Of a DNA stretch of 64,000 bases, positions 8,226-17,560 are shown piece after piece. Where the stretch lies: contig NZ_BQHY01000002.1 in the NCBI RefSeq assembly GCF_021602155.1, forward strand, positions 1 through 64,000, given 5' to 3'. Each line of letters starts with the position of its first letter. The stretch's first letter is position 1. The translations under genes were made by a program, and so were the position numbers. Source of the DNA: Pseudomonas parakoreensis. Its GTDB lineage: Bacteria > Pseudomonadota > Gammaproteobacteria > Pseudomonadales > Pseudomonadaceae. The notes under the pieces were generated by a model that was given only the letters and a program-made list of their open reading frames with translations, did not search any database and had not been told where the DNA came from.

Positions 8226-9527
8226 ATGCGTCCCCCATTCCCTCTCATCACCCCGCGCCAGTCGTTTGGCTTCGGCGCCGCTGTGCTGTGCGCCGGTTTT
8301 GCCGCGCAGGTTCATGCCAGCGGTTTTCTCGAAGACACCACGGCGAAAATCGAATCGCGCACGGTGTATTTCAACCGCGATTTCCGTGATGGGCACACCT
8401 CAAGCGACCAGGGCGCTTCCAAGCGGGAAGAGTCGGCGCAAGGCTTTATTCTCAATCTGCAATCGGGTTACACCGAGGGCACGGTCGGCTTCGGTATCGA
8501 TGCGTTGGGCATGCTCGGTTTTCAGCTCGATTCCAGCCCTGATCGCAGCAACAGCGGCTTGCTGCCGTCCAGCGGCGAGAACCCGCGCGGCTCGAAGGGC
8601 CAGTACGCGAAGATGGGCCTGACCGCCAAGGTCAAGGTCTCGGACACGGTGTTGAAGTACGGCGCGCTGCTGCCGGATCTGCCGCTGCTCAAGTACAACG
8701 ACGGCCGCTTGCTGCCCACGATGTTCAGCGGTGCGATGCTGACCTCCAAAGAGGTCAAGGACCTGACCTTCATGGCCGCGCGTCTGGACAAGTACACCGC
8801 ACGCGATTCCACTGATTCGCAAGACATCCGCGTGCACTGCAAGAACAAGCGCTACGCCTGTAACACCACCGCCGATCATTTCGACATGTACGGCATCGAT
8901 TACAAGATCAACGATCGACTGATCGCGCAGTATCACTACGCCGAGCTGGAAGATATCTACCGCCAGCACTTCATTGGTTTGCTCGGCAATCAGCCGCTGG
9001 GCGACGGCGTGCTGAAGGCCGACCTGCGTGTGATCAAGAGTGCCGACAGCGGCGCTGAGCGTGCCGGCTCCATCGACAACCGCGCATTGAGCAGCATGCT
9101 CTCGTACGGTATCAGCGGCCACACCTTCAGCGCCGGCTGGCAGCGCATGAACGGCGACAATTCGATGCCGTACCTCGATGGCAGCAATCCGTATCTGGTC
9201 AACTACGTGCAGGTCAACGACTTCGCGGCGGCGCAGGAGCGTTCCTGGCAGCTGCGTTACGACTATGACTTCAAGGCCATCGGCATCAACGGCCTGAGTT
9301 TCCTGACCCGTTATGTCAACGGTGACCACATCAAAGTCCCGGGCAGCGATCAGGAAGGCAAAGAGTGGGAACGCGACAGCGAGCTGAAGTACGTGATCCA
9401 GACGGGCACGTTCAAGGATGTCAGCCTGCGTCTGCGCAATGCGACTTACCGCACCAACTATGAGAAATTTGCGCGGGATGTGGATGAGACCCGGTTGATT
9501 GTGAGTTACAACTTCTCCGTCCTGTAA
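8226..9527 (+). CDS. OprD-family outer membrane porin
   Basis: A 433-residue precursor with a signal peptide of about 31 residues ending at VHASGF, followed by the OprD-family opening (FLEDTTAKIESRTVYFNRDFRDG) and features such as GKRTQ-like loops, KYGALLPDLPLLKYNDGRLLP and a C-terminal strand ending in aromatic and hydrophobic residues (LIVSYNFSVL). OprD-type porins are 18-stranded channels for small carboxylates, amino acids or peptides; the substrate cannot be read from the sequence. The ATG at 8226 is preceded by GGAG at the right distance; an earlier in-frame TTG at 8214 overlaps that site and is not used. A REP pair follows the stop. Confidence 0.92.
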   Translation: MRPPFPLITPRQSFGFGAAVLCAGFAAQVHASGFLEDTTAKIESRTVYFNRDFRDGHTSSDQGASKREESAQGFILNLQSGYTEGTVGFGIDALGMLGFQLDSSPDRSNSGLLPSSGENPRGSKGQYAKMGLTAKVKVSDTVLKYGALLPDLPLLKYNDGRLLPTMFSGAMLTSKEVKDLTFMAARLDKYTARDSTDSQDIRVHCKNKRYACNTTADHFDMYGIDYKINDRLIAQYHYAELEDIYRQHFIGLLGNQPLGDGVLKADLRVIKSADSGAERAGSIDNRALSSMLSYGISGHTFSAGWQRMNGDNSMPYLDGSNPYLVNYVQVNDFAAAQERSWQLRYDYDFKAIGINGLSFLTRYVNGDHIKVPGSDQEGKEWERDSELKYVIQTGTFKDVSLRLRNATYRTNYEKFARDVDETRLIVSYNFSVL

Positions 9528-9536
9528 ACCTCGCCC

Positions 9537-9625
9537 CCTGTAAGAGTTGCCGCAGGCTGCGATCTTTGATCTTGATTGTAAAAAACAAAGTCAAAAGATC
9601 GCAGCCTGCGGCAGCTCCTACAGGG
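9537..9625. repeat. Inverted pair of REP-like palindromes (GTAGGAGCTGCCGCAGGC type)
   Basis: Two copies of the repeat CTGTA-GAG-TGCCGCAGGCTGCGATCTTT face each other around a short AT-rich spacer, giving a long hairpin between the porin gene and the convergent lipoprotein gene. The same family recurs at 15531, 19025, 29665 and 34212. Confidence 0.9.
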
Positions 9626-9637
9626 ATCTTCGGCGGG

Positions 9638-10255
9638 CTACAACCAATGCCAGAACCGGCTCCAGAAGCCGCGATTCAGATCTTCCTTGCACCCGGCATA
9701 CTGCCGCGCATACACGTCGGAACGCGCCTGCACCTTGCGCGCAGTCGGCATCAGCCAGGCCTTGCTGGCGTAGGTCTTGTTGCGGAAGCCGCCCCAGCCT
9801 TCGTGGTAGTTCAGGTACTGGTTATAGGCGTCGTATTTGTACACGCCGTTGATCGAGGTGGTCTTGTCCATGTACCAGCCGACGAAGTCGATGGCGTCGT
9901 CGAAGTCTTCGCGATCAGCCCAGTTGCGCCCGGTACTCTTCTGGTAATCGGCCCAGACTTCATCCTTGGCCTGGGCATAGCCGGAGGCTGTCGACACCCG
10001 GCCCCACGGAATCACCCACAACAGGTATTTGCGCGGCGTCTTGGCGTCGTAGCGGTAGCCGGACTCCTGATACATGATCGCGAAGGGCACCTGGATCGGC
10101 ACGCCCCAGCGCTTTTGCGTGACTTGCGCGGCGTCGTACCAGTCGCTTTTTTCGCGGAAGATTTCGCAGATGTCTTCCGGCGAACGCGGCGGCGAGGTGC
10201 CGCAGCCGCTGAGTAATCCCGCCAGTATCAAAAGTCCCGCCGTCCGCCCCGACAT
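9638..10255 (-). CDS. Lipoprotein with lytic-transglycosylase-like (SLT) fold
   Basis: A 205-residue lipoprotein: signal peptide MSGRTAGLLILAGLLSGC with lipobox LSGC at about 15-18. The body has the start of a soluble lytic transglycosylase domain, with a Glu in the expected place (FAIMYQESGYRYDA) followed by GYAQAKDEVWADYQK and FVGWYMDKT. Residues further on (YHEGWGG) also suit the SLT family. It would be anchored in the outer membrane facing the periplasm and cut or bind peptidoglycan; catalytic competence is not proven. ATG 10255 is preferred over a TTG one codon earlier. It is probably transcribed alone, separated from mtlZ by 45 bp. Confidence 0.8.
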   Translation of the reverse strand: MSGRTAGLLILAGLLSGCGTSPPRSPEDICEIFREKSDWYDAAQVTQKRWGVPIQVPFAIMYQESGYRYDAKTPRKYLLWVIPWGRVSTASGYAQAKDEVWADYQKSTGRNWADREDFDDAIDFVGWYMDKTTSINGVYKYDAYNQYLNYHEGWGGFRNKTYASKAWLMPTARKVQARSDVYARQYAGCKEDLNRGFWSRFWHWL

Positions 10256-10300
10256 CAAACCGTCATCCCCATGCGCGCAAAAGGGCGACAGTCTACGCGC

Positions 10301-11239
10301 TCAGCTCAACTGGTGACGATAGGGCAAATCCGGACCGGTCTTGCTGCACGTCAGGGCGGCCGCCTGTACGGCAAACCTGAGCATGGCGTCGATCTGTTCG
10401 CGGCTGAGTTGTTGCACGCCCTCAACCGAGTCCAGACCTTGTTCGGTCAGCCACGTGATCAGCGCCGCCTGAAAGGTATCGCCGGCGCCGACGGTATCGG
10501 CGATCTGCACCGAGCATGCCGGTACTGACCACGAGCCATGGGCGCGACTGAACACCGTTGCGCCTTCGCCGCCACGGGTCAGGAACACCAACTGGCAGCG
10601 ATGCTGCAGCCAGCCTTCGATCACGCGTTGTGGGTCCTGTTCGGGATACAACAGGCTCAGGTCTTCGTCGCTGACCTTGATCATGTCGGCCAGTTGCACC
10701 AGGGTCGCCACGCGCTCGCGCCACAGGTCGATGTTCGGTTCCGGGTTGAGGCGCACGTTGGGGTCGAGGGTGATCAGGCGCTTGCCGCTTTCGCGCTGCA
10801 CCAGTGTCAACAGGGTGTCGGCAATCGGTTGCACCACCAGCGAGAACGAGCCGATGTGCAGGCCGCGTACTTCGGTGCTCAACTGCGGCAGATGGGCGAG
10901 GCTCAACTGGCGATCAGCACAGCCCTCGCCACGAAAACTGTAATGCGGCGACCCGTTGGCACCGACCGCGACCATCGCCAGCGTGGTTGGCGCGGCGAAG
11001 TCGATCAGGTAGTCCGCACGCACGCCTTCATCCTGCAGCACTTGCTGCAGACGTCGGCCGAGATAGTCGGTAGACAGCCCGGCAAACAACGCCGAGTCCA
11101 CCCCCAAACGGCGCAAGCCGACCGCGACGTTGAACGGCGAGCCGCCGGCAATCGCCTTGAAATTCACTTTTGAAGCCAGACCGCTGGCATCGTCTTCGCT
11201 GAAAAAATCGAACAGGGCTTCGCCACACACCAAATACAT
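10301..11239 (-). CDS. mtlZ: Fructokinase MtlZ (PfkB family)
   Basis: A 312-residue PfkB/ribokinase-family sugar kinase. The N-terminal motif GGSPFNVAVGLRRLG (about 36-50) and the C-terminal signature DTVGAGDTFQAAL, with the catalytic Asp, are both intact. In Pseudomonas mannitol operons this last gene encodes the fructokinase that phosphorylates fructose made by MtlD. It lies 13 bp downstream of mtlY and is surely cotranscribed with it. The start at 11239 gives MYLVCGEALFDFF, the normal N-terminus; upstream in-frame codons fall inside mtlY. Confidence 0.93.
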   Translation of the reverse strand: MYLVCGEALFDFFSEDDASGLASKVNFKAIAGGSPFNVAVGLRRLGVDSALFAGLSTDYLGRRLQQVLQDEGVRADYLIDFAAPTTLAMVAVGANGSPHYSFRGEGCADRQLSLAHLPQLSTEVRGLHIGSFSLVVQPIADTLLTLVQRESGKRLITLDPNVRLNPEPNIDLWRERVATLVQLADMIKVSDEDLSLLYPEQDPQRVIEGWLQHRCQLVFLTRGGEGATVFSRAHGSWSVPACSVQIADTVGAGDTFQAALITWLTEQGLDSVEGVQQLSREQIDAMLRFAVQAAALTCSKTGPDLPYRHQLS

Positions 11240-11252
11240 GATTGTTTGCTCT

Positions 11253-12749
11253 TTATAGGGTTGCGACATGCTGTTGATAGCGTTCATAGGCCTGCTGGAA
11301 CGCCGCGACATGGGCGGCAACCGGCAGGGTTTCACTGTGCAGATCGAGCTTCACGCAGCGCTGGCACAGATCGGCCAAAGTGTCTTCGTGGCCGTTTGAC
11401 CAGGACTTGCACCACGCTGCCTGAATCGCCGCGCCGAGGGCTGCGGCTTCGCTGTGTTCGGTGCAGATCACCGGGGTGTCCATGATGTCGGCGACGATCT
11501 GCCGCCACACCGCACTTTTCGAGCCGCCGCCGATCAGGCAAATGCTGCGGCTTTGTAAACCATTGCGGCGCAACAGATCCAGTCCATAACGCAAACCGAA
11601 GGTCGTACCCTCGACCACGGCGCGACACAGATTGGCCTGGGTCAGGTTGCTCAGGGTCAGGCCGTGCAGGCTGCCGGTGGCATGGGGCAGGGCGGGGACG
11701 CGTTCGCCGTTGAGGAACGGCAGCATGCTCACGCCCTCCGCGCCTATGGGCGCTTGGGCCACGAGTTGATTGAACTGCTCCAGGTCGAGGTTGAACAGTT
11801 CGCGGATTGCGCCGGTGGCGTTGGTCAGGTTCATGGTGCAGATCAGCGGCAACCAGCCGCCGCTGGATGAGCAGAACGTCGCGACCGAAGCGTCCGCGCT
11901 GACCTGCGGCGCCTCGGCGTAGGCGTACACCGTGCCGGAGGAACCGAGGCTCATGGTGATCGCCCCGGGCTGAATGTTGCCGGTACCGATGGCGCCCATC
12001 ATGTTGTCGCCACCGCCGCTGGCGACCACTGCGTTCGGGTTGAGGCCCAACTGCTCGGCAATCGCTGGCAGCAGCGTGCCCACCGCCTGATGCGCGTCGA
12101 TCAGCTCCGGCAATGCCGCTTGCAGGCGACCGGTGGGGTCGATATCGCGCAACAGTTGCAAGTCCCACTGACGGCTGCGCACGTTGAAATAACCGGTGCC
12201 GGAAGCGTCGCCGTACTCGCTGCAGGCGCGACCGGTGAGCCAGAAATTCAGGTAATCGTGGGGCAGCAGAATCCGCGCAATACGCGAGAACACCTCCGGG
12301 TGTTGTTCTTTGGTCCACAGCAGTTTCGACACGGTGTAGCCCGGCGCGATGACCACGCCGAGGCGCTCCAGCGCGCCTTGTTCACCGCCGAGGTGTTTGA
12401 GCAGGCGCTCGTTTTCTTCCGTGGTTTCGGTGTCGCACCACAGCTTGGCCGGGCGCAGCACCTGGCCCTGATCGTCGAGCAGCACCAGGCCGTGTTGCTG
12501 GCCGGAGACACCGATGCCGAGGATCGCCTGCCCGTCGACATCGGCCGCGAGCAAGGCGCGGCGGGTGGCGAGGGCGAAGGCGTCGAGCCACTGTCGGGTG
12601 CCCTGCTCGCGGCGACCATTGGCGCCGCTGATCATCGTGTGCGTGGCGGCGCCTTCGCCGAGCACCTGACCGCTGGCCGCATCGAGGATGATCGCCTTGG
12701 TGCCCTGGGTGCCGCAGTCGATGCCGAGGAAGAGTTGTCGGGTGGTCAC
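11253..12749 (-). CDS. mtlY: Xylulokinase MtlY (FGGY family)
   Basis: A 498-residue FGGY-family carbohydrate kinase. It opens with FLGIDCGTQGTKAIILD (phosphate-binding loop 1), has the substrate-binding GVSGQQHGLVLLD block and the second ATP-site motif ICLIGGGSKSAVWRQIVADI. It converts D-xylulose, formed from D-arabitol by MtlD, to xylulose 5-phosphate. It starts with GTG at 12749, with GAGG eight bases upstream. A REP pair separates it from mtlD. Confidence 0.93.
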   Translation of the reverse strand: MTTRQLFLGIDCGTQGTKAIILDAASGQVLGEGAATHTMISGANGRREQGTRQWLDAFALATRRALLAADVDGQAILGIGVSGQQHGLVLLDDQGQVLRPAKLWCDTETTEENERLLKHLGGEQGALERLGVVIAPGYTVSKLLWTKEQHPEVFSRIARILLPHDYLNFWLTGRACSEYGDASGTGYFNVRSRQWDLQLLRDIDPTGRLQAALPELIDAHQAVGTLLPAIAEQLGLNPNAVVASGGGDNMMGAIGTGNIQPGAITMSLGSSGTVYAYAEAPQVSADASVATFCSSSGGWLPLICTMNLTNATGAIRELFNLDLEQFNQLVAQAPIGAEGVSMLPFLNGERVPALPHATGSLHGLTLSNLTQANLCRAVVEGTTFGLRYGLDLLRRNGLQSRSICLIGGGSKSAVWRQIVADIMDTPVICTEHSEAAALGAAIQAAWCKSWSNGHEDTLADLCQRCVKLDLHSETLPVAAHVAAFQQAYERYQQHVATL

Positions 12750-12790
12750 AGTGAGGTCCTCAGGGTGTCAGGTGAGTCAAGGTGAAGCCA

Positions 12791-12882
12791 ATCGCTGGCA
12801 AGCCAGCTCCCACAGGTTCTCGTTTGTACGCAAAATTCATCAACGATTGAAAACCCTGTGGGAGCTGGCTTGCCAGCGATGG
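12791..12882. repeat. Inverted REP pair (GTGGGAGCTGGCTTGCCAGC type) between mtlD and mtlY
   Basis: Two inverted copies of CTGTGGGAGCTGGCTTGCCAGCGAT (12791-12816 and 12855-12881) flank about 38 bp. In the mtl transcript this makes a stable hairpin between mtlD and mtlY. Each copy is also an internal palindrome (GCTGGC/GCCAGC). A second pair of this family is at 17456-17549. Confidence 0.92.
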
Positions 12883-12901
12883 CGTCGGTGGTTTCACCGC
12901 A

Positions 12902-14377
12902 TCACTCAGCCAGCACCCGCTCCAGCGTGCGCGTCACACCCACCTCACGCAAGCTGTTGCAGCACCACTCAAACGCCGCCACAAATGCCGCCGAACGTGG
13001 AATCGCCGTGCCGAAAATCTCCTCGACCGCCAACAAGCGCTGGGTGATCAACGCATCATCCGCCACCAGTCCCTGACAAAATTCCGCCCGTGGATCCGGA
13101 ATCGTATAGGTGTCGCCATTTTCATCCACGCCCTTCAGATACAACGCCCAGGCCGCCACCACCAACGCTGCGCGCCTGGTTTCCTGGCCATCGGCAATCA
13201 AGCGATTGATCGTCGGAATGGTGAATTTCGGAAACTTCGATGAACCGTCCGAACACACCCGCTCCAGTTGATCGGCGATCGCCTGATTGGAAAAGCGCGC
13301 CACCAGCGTGTCCTTGTAGTCGGTCAGGTCGATGCCCGGCACCGGCGCCAGTTGCGGGGTGACGTCAAGGTCCATGTAGGCGCGCATGTAGCGTACGAAC
13401 AGTGGGTCATTCATGGTCTCGTGGACGAAGCGATAGCCCTTCAAAAAACCAAGATAAGTCAGGGCCAGGTGGCTGCCGTTGAGCAGTTTGATCTTCATCT
13501 CTTCGTAGGGCGAAACGTCATCGGTGAACTGCACGCCAACCTGTTCCCAGGCCGGGCGACCGTTGACGAACTTGTCTTCCAGCACCCACTGCACAAACGG
13601 CTCGCAGACCACCGGCCAGGCATCGTCGACGCCGTGTTTGTCGGCCAGTTGCAGGCGGTGCGCGGTGCTGGTCATCGGTGTGATGCGATCGACCATGGCG
13701 TTGGGAAAACTGACGTACTGCGCGATCCAGTCACGCAGCCCCGGGTCACGCAGGGTGGCGAAGGCCAGCAACGCCTTGCGGGTCACCGCGCCGTTGTGCG
13801 GCAGGTTATCGCAGGACATGATCGTGAACGCTGGTGTGCCCGTGTCACGGCGTTTTTCCAGCGCCGCACAGAGGAAGCCGAACACGGTTTTTGGCGCCAG
13901 CGGATGGGCCAGATCGTGCTGAATCTGCGGCAGGTGCGCCATGAACTCGCCGTTGCTGTCGTCGATGCAGTAACCGCCCTCGGTGATGGTCAGCGAGACA
14001 ATGCGGATCTGCGGATCGGCGAGTTTGTCGATCAGCACCTGCGCGCCGTCTTCGGCCAGAAGCATGTCGCGAATCGCACCGATCACCCGCACTTCGGTGT
14101 CGTCGCTGTCGCCGAGTTCGAACAGGGTGAACAGGTAATCCTGCTCTTTGAGATCGTCGCGGGCACGGCGGTCCTCAGTGCGCAGGCCAACGCCGCAGAT
14201 TGCCCAGTCCAGCGCCTGGCCGGTATTCATCAGTGCATCGGTGTAATACGCCTGATGCGCGCGATGGAAGCCGCCGACGCCAATGTGCGCGATGCCCTGG
14301 CGGGTGTCGCTGAGGCTGTAGGCCGGCAGTTGCACCTCGGGGGCGAGGCGCTGCAGATTTTGCTTATTGAGTTTCAT
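12902..14377 (-). CDS. mtlD: Mannitol 2-dehydrogenase MtlD
   Basis: A 491-residue polyol-specific long-chain dehydrogenase, matching the known length of the P. fluorescens enzyme. The NAD site is at the N-terminus (IAHIGVGGFHRAHQA) and the catalytic signature KIKLLNGSHLALTYLG places Lys295, Asn300 and His303 exactly as in the characterised enzyme. It oxidises mannitol to fructose, and related polyols (arabitol, sorbitol) to their ketoses, in the cytoplasm. The start at 14377 (MKLNKQNLQRLAPEV) is the family start; longer versions run back into mtlK. It lies 17 bp after mtlK. Confidence 0.96.
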   Translation of the reverse strand: MKLNKQNLQRLAPEVQLPAYSLSDTRQGIAHIGVGGFHRAHQAYYTDALMNTGQALDWAICGVGLRTEDRRARDDLKEQDYLFTLFELGDSDDTEVRVIGAIRDMLLAEDGAQVLIDKLADPQIRIVSLTITEGGYCIDDSNGEFMAHLPQIQHDLAHPLAPKTVFGFLCAALEKRRDTGTPAFTIMSCDNLPHNGAVTRKALLAFATLRDPGLRDWIAQYVSFPNAMVDRITPMTSTAHRLQLADKHGVDDAWPVVCEPFVQWVLEDKFVNGRPAWEQVGVQFTDDVSPYEEMKIKLLNGSHLALTYLGFLKGYRFVHETMNDPLFVRYMRAYMDLDVTPQLAPVPGIDLTDYKDTLVARFSNQAIADQLERVCSDGSSKFPKFTIPTINRLIADGQETRRAALVVAAWALYLKGVDENGDTYTIPDPRAEFCQGLVADDALITQRLLAVEEIFGTAIPRSAAFVAAFEWCCNSLREVGVTRTLERVLAE

Positions 14378-14394
14378 CGGACAAGTCTCGAAAT

Positions 14395-15498
14395 TCAGGC
14401 CGCGGCGCGCAGCGGGCGGGTCAGCGCCACGCCGTCGGCGTCGAACAGGTGGCAATGGCTGGCGTCCAGGTGCAGGTTCAGTTGCTCGCCGTAGCGGCTC
14501 GCCAAGTCACCGCGCACACGCATGGTCAGGGCTTCGCCGGCGTTGCTGGTGACGTGGCAGAAGGTGTCGCTGCCCAGGCGTTCGCTGACGTCGGCGGTGA
14601 CTTGCAGGGTGCAGTCGCCCGGTTGCGCCAGCTCCAGATGTTCCGGGCGAATGCCCAGGGTCACCGCGCTGCCGACGCTGAGGTTGGCGGCATTGAACGG
14701 CAGGGTGATGCGTGTACCGGCGTCCAGTGAGACCTCGCAGCTCTGGCTGTCAATGCGGGCGATCTTGCCCTTGAGGAAACCCATTTTCGGCGTGCCGAGG
14801 AACCCGGCGACGAACAGGTTGGCCGGGTTGTGATAGAGGTCCAGCGGTGAGCCGACCTGCTCGATCTTGCCGCCATTGAGCACCACCACCTTGTCAGCCA
14901 TGGTCATCGCTTCGACCTGGTCGTGGGTCACGTAGATCATCGTGGCTTGCAGGTCCTTGTGCAGGCGCAGCAGTTCCAGACGCATTTGCACGCGCAGGGC
15001 GGCGTCGAGGTTGGACAGCGGCTCGTCAAACAGGAAGATTTTCGGATTGCGCACGATGGCGCGGCCGATGGCAACCCGTTGCCGTTGGCCGCCGGAGAGC
15101 TGTTTCGGCTTGCGTTCGAGCATCGGCCCCAGTTCGAGAATCCGCGCCGCTTCGCCGACCTTTTTCTCGACTTCGGCTTTTGGCACGCCGGCCAGATCAA
15201 GGGCGAACGACATGTTCTTTTTCACGGTCATGTGCGGGTATAGCGCGTAGGTCTGGAACACCATCGCCAGATCGCGCTTGGCCGGACTGACTTCGGTGAT
15301 GTCGCGGCCATCGAGTTCGATGGTGCCGCCGCTGACTTCTTCCAGACCGGCGATCAGCCGCAGCAAGGTGGATTTGCCGCAGCCGGACGGGCCGACGAAA
15401 ACTACGAATTCCTTGTCGTTCACCTCAAGGTCGATGCCCTTGATGATGGAGAAGCCTTCGAAGCCTTTTTGCAGATTCTTGATTTTCAGGTTGGCCAT
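14395..15498 (-). CDS. mtlK: Polyol ABC importer, ATPase MtlK
   Basis: A 367-residue MalK/UgpC-type ABC ATPase. Walker A is GPSGCGKST at about 36-44, the signature [14 protein letters not shown] follows, Walker B is [12 protein letters not shown], and the H-loop is [14 protein letters not shown]. The C-terminal third is the regulatory OB-fold (TOBE) domain. It energises the MtlE-MtlF-MtlG importer at the inner membrane. ATG 15498 ([13 protein letters not shown]) has a GGAGG site nine bases upstream, so an earlier in-frame ATG is rejected. A REP pair fills the gap to mtlG. Confidence 0.95.
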   Translation of the reverse strand: MANLKIKNLQKGFEGFSIIKGIDLEVNDKEFVVFVGPSGCGKSTLLRLIAGLEEVSGGTIELDGRDITEVSPAKRDLAMVFQTYALYPHMTVKKNMSFALDLAGVPKAEVEKKVGEAARILELGPMLERKPKQLSGGQRQRVAIGRAIVRNPKIFLFDEPLSNLDAALRVQMRLELLRLHKDLQATMIYVTHDQVEAMTMADKVVVLNGGKIEQVGSPLDLYHNPANLFVAGFLGTPKMGFLKGKIARIDSQSCEVSLDAGTRITLPFNAANLSVGSAVTLGIRPEHLELAQPGDCTLQVTADVSERLGSDTFCHVTSNAGEALTMRVRGDLASRYGEQLNLHLDASHCHLFDADGVALTRPLRAAA

Positions 15499-15530
15499 GG
15501 TGATGGGCCTCCGCATTGTTGTTTTTTTAA

Positions 15531-15613
15531 GATCAAAAGATCGCAGCCTGCGGCAGCTCCTACAGCGGGATGGCTGATACTGTGCAGGAGCTGCCGAAGG
15601 CTGCGATCTTTTG
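15531..15613. repeat. Inverted REP pair (GCCGCAGGCTGCGATC type) between mtlG and mtlK
   Basis: Facing copies of GATCGCAGCCT-CGGCAGCTCCT (15537-15575 and 15583-15613) inside the mtl operon. The second copy differs by one base at GCCGAAGGC, so it is an older or degenerate copy. Confidence 0.9.
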
Positions 15614-15621
15614 CTTTTGAT

Positions 15622-16452
15622 TCATTTCACGGCGCCAAATGAGAGGCCGCGCACCAGTTGTTTCTGGCTGATCCAGCCAAAGATCAGGATCGGCGCACAG
15701 GCCAGGGTCGAGACCGCTGACAACTTGGCCCAGAACAAGCCTTCGGGGCTGGAGTACGAGGCGATCAACGCGGTCAGTGGCGCGGCTTTCGACGACGTCA
15801 GGTTCAGCGACCAGAACGCCTCGTTCCAGCACAGGATCAGCGACAGCAGCACGGTCGAGGCCAGGCCGCCCTTGGCGATCGGCAGCAGCACGCGGAGCAT
15901 TTCCTGGGCGAGGGTGGCGCCGTCGAGGCGGGCAGCTTCGAGGATGTCCTTGGGGATGTCCTTGAAGTAGGTGTAAACCATCCAGACCACGATCGGCAGG
16001 TTGATCAGCGTGTAGATCACGATCAGCGCGATGCGCGTATCAAGCAGGCCGAAACTCTTGGCCAGCAGGTAGATCGGCATCAGCACACCTACCGGCGGCA
16101 GCATCTTGGTCGAGAGCATCCACAGCAGCGTGCCCTTGGTGCGCTGGGTTTCGTAGAACGCCATCGAGTAGGCGGCGGGCACCGCGATCAGCAGGCACAG
16201 CGCCGTGGCACTGAACGAGATCACCACCGAGTTCCAGGCAAAACTGAAGTAGTCGCTGCGCTCGTTGATGTGCAGGTAGTTCTCCAGCGTCGGCGTGAAG
16301 ATGAACTGCGGCGGCGTGGCGAACGCGTCGATTTCGGTTTTGAAACTGGTCATCACCATCCAGAAGATCGGGAAGAAAATCACGATAGCGATGGCCCAGG
16401 CCAGGGTGCCGAGCAGCAGGCTTTGCAGCCGGCGGAATTGTTGAAGGGTCAT
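15622..16452 (-). CDS. mtlG: Polyol ABC importer, inner-membrane permease MtlG
   Basis: A 276-residue MalG-type permease with six predicted transmembrane helices (the first at about 14-34) and the cytoplasmic EAA loop (EAARLDGATLAQEMLRVLLP) that docks with the ATPase. It forms a heterodimer with MtlF. It starts nine bases after the mtlF stop, with AAGG before the ATG. Confidence 0.94.
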   Translation of the reverse strand: MTLQQFRRLQSLLLGTLAWAIAIVIFFPIFWMVMTSFKTEIDAFATPPQFIFTPTLENYLHINERSDYFSFAWNSVVISFSATALCLLIAVPAAYSMAFYETQRTKGTLLWMLSTKMLPPVGVLMPIYLLAKSFGLLDTRIALIVIYTLINLPIVVWMVYTYFKDIPKDILEAARLDGATLAQEMLRVLLPIAKGGLASTVLLSLILCWNEAFWSLNLTSSKAAPLTALIASYSSPEGLFWAKLSAVSTLACAPILIFGWISQKQLVRGLSFGAVK

Positions 16453-16460
16453 GGCAGGCC

Positions 16461-17387
16461 TCAGGCTTTGTCAGTCAGGTTTTTGCCGATCATCCGCACC
16501 AGAATGATCGCGGCGATGTTGGCGATGACCACGGCAATCAAGCCGCCGGCCGAGGCCATACCGACGTCGAACTGCACCAGCGCCTGGTTGTAGATCAGGT
16601 AGGCGAGGTTGGTCGAGGCGTAGCCGGGGCCACCGTTGGTGGTGGTGAAAATCTCGGCGAACACCGACAGCAGGAAGATCGTTTCGATCATCACCACCAC
16701 GGCAATCGGCCGCGCCAGGTGGGGCAGGGTCAGGTGCCAGAAGATCGCGACGGGGCCAGCGCCATCCAGACGGGCGGCTTCCTTCTGTTCCTGGTCGAGG
16801 GACTGCATGGCGGTCATCAGGATCAGGATCGCGAAGGGCAGCCATTGCCACGAGACAATGATGATGATCGACAGCAGCGGGTAGTGCGCCAGCCAGTCCA
16901 CCGGCTCGGCGCCGAACAGCCGCCAGACGTAGGCGAGAATCCCCGAGACTGGATGGAAAATCAGGTTCTTCCAGATCAGCGCACCGACGGTGGGCATGAT
17001 GAAGAACGGCGAGATCAGCATGACTCGCACGATACCGCGGCCGAGAAACTCGCTGGCCTCAAGCAACGCGCTGATCAACACCCCGAACACCACGCTGATC
17101 AGCAGCACGCTGCCCACCAGCAACAGGGTGTTGGTGGCGCCGGGCAAGAAGCCTGAGTCGGTGAGGAAGTAGCTGAAGTTCTCCAGCCCGACGAACTCGT
17201 TCACCCCCGGATCGAGCAGGTTGTAGCGAATCATCGAGAAGTAAATGGTCATGCCCAGCGGCACGATCATCCACAGCAGCAACAGGGCCACCGAAGGGCT
17301 GACCAGAAACCAGCCGGGATTGCGTACGCGGACTTTGCGCTGGGGTTGCGCCAGGTCGAGGTGGGCTTTGGCAGTTGAAGTATTCAT
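16461..17387 (-). CDS. mtlF: Polyol ABC importer, inner-membrane permease MtlF
   Basis: A 308-residue MalF-type permease. It has a short cytoplasmic N-terminus rich in basic residues (QRKVRVRNPGW), six predicted membrane helices and the EAA motif (KEAARLDGAGPVAIFWHLTLP). It pairs with MtlG to form the transport channel for mannitol, sorbitol and arabitol. ATG 17387 is chosen over a GTG three codons upstream. The 170-bp gap to mtlE contains a REP pair. Confidence 0.93.
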   Translation of the reverse strand: MNTSTAKAHLDLAQPQRKVRVRNPGWFLVSPSVALLLLWMIVPLGMTIYFSMIRYNLLDPGVNEFVGLENFSYFLTDSGFLPGATNTLLLVGSVLLISVVFGVLISALLEASEFLGRGIVRVMLISPFFIMPTVGALIWKNLIFHPVSGILAYVWRLFGAEPVDWLAHYPLLSIIIIVSWQWLPFAILILMTAMQSLDQEQKEAARLDGAGPVAIFWHLTLPHLARPIAVVVMIETIFLLSVFAEIFTTTNGGPGYASTNLAYLIYNQALVQFDVGMASAGGLIAVVIANIAAIILVRMIGKNLTDKA

Positions 17388-17455
17388 GGTGATCACAACC
17401 GTTTGGGTGCAGATACATGTTCAGGAAAGACAACCGTCCTGACATCGACGCGAAC

Positions 17456-17549
17456 CCTGTGGGAGCTGGCTTGCCAGCGATGAGGCGGGCACATCCGACA
17501 TTGATGTTGGCTGCTCAATCGCCATCGCTGGCAAGCCAGCTCCCACAGG
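17456..17549. repeat. Inverted REP pair (GTGGGAGCTGGCTTGCCAGC type) between mtlE and mtlF
   Basis: CCTGTGGGAGCTGGCTTGCC and its inverted partner (17456-17481 and 17523-17549) flank about 40 bp just after the binding-protein gene. The position matches that of the REP element between malE and malF in E. coli, where it protects the upstream message. Confidence 0.92.
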
Positions 17550-17560
17550 TCAAGTAGTGG

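Noticed and set aside
11253-12749. Glycerol kinase or a xylose-operon xylulokinase
   Set aside because: FGGY enzymes are alike, but the position between mtlD and mtlZ fits MtlY of the mannitol/arabitol operon.
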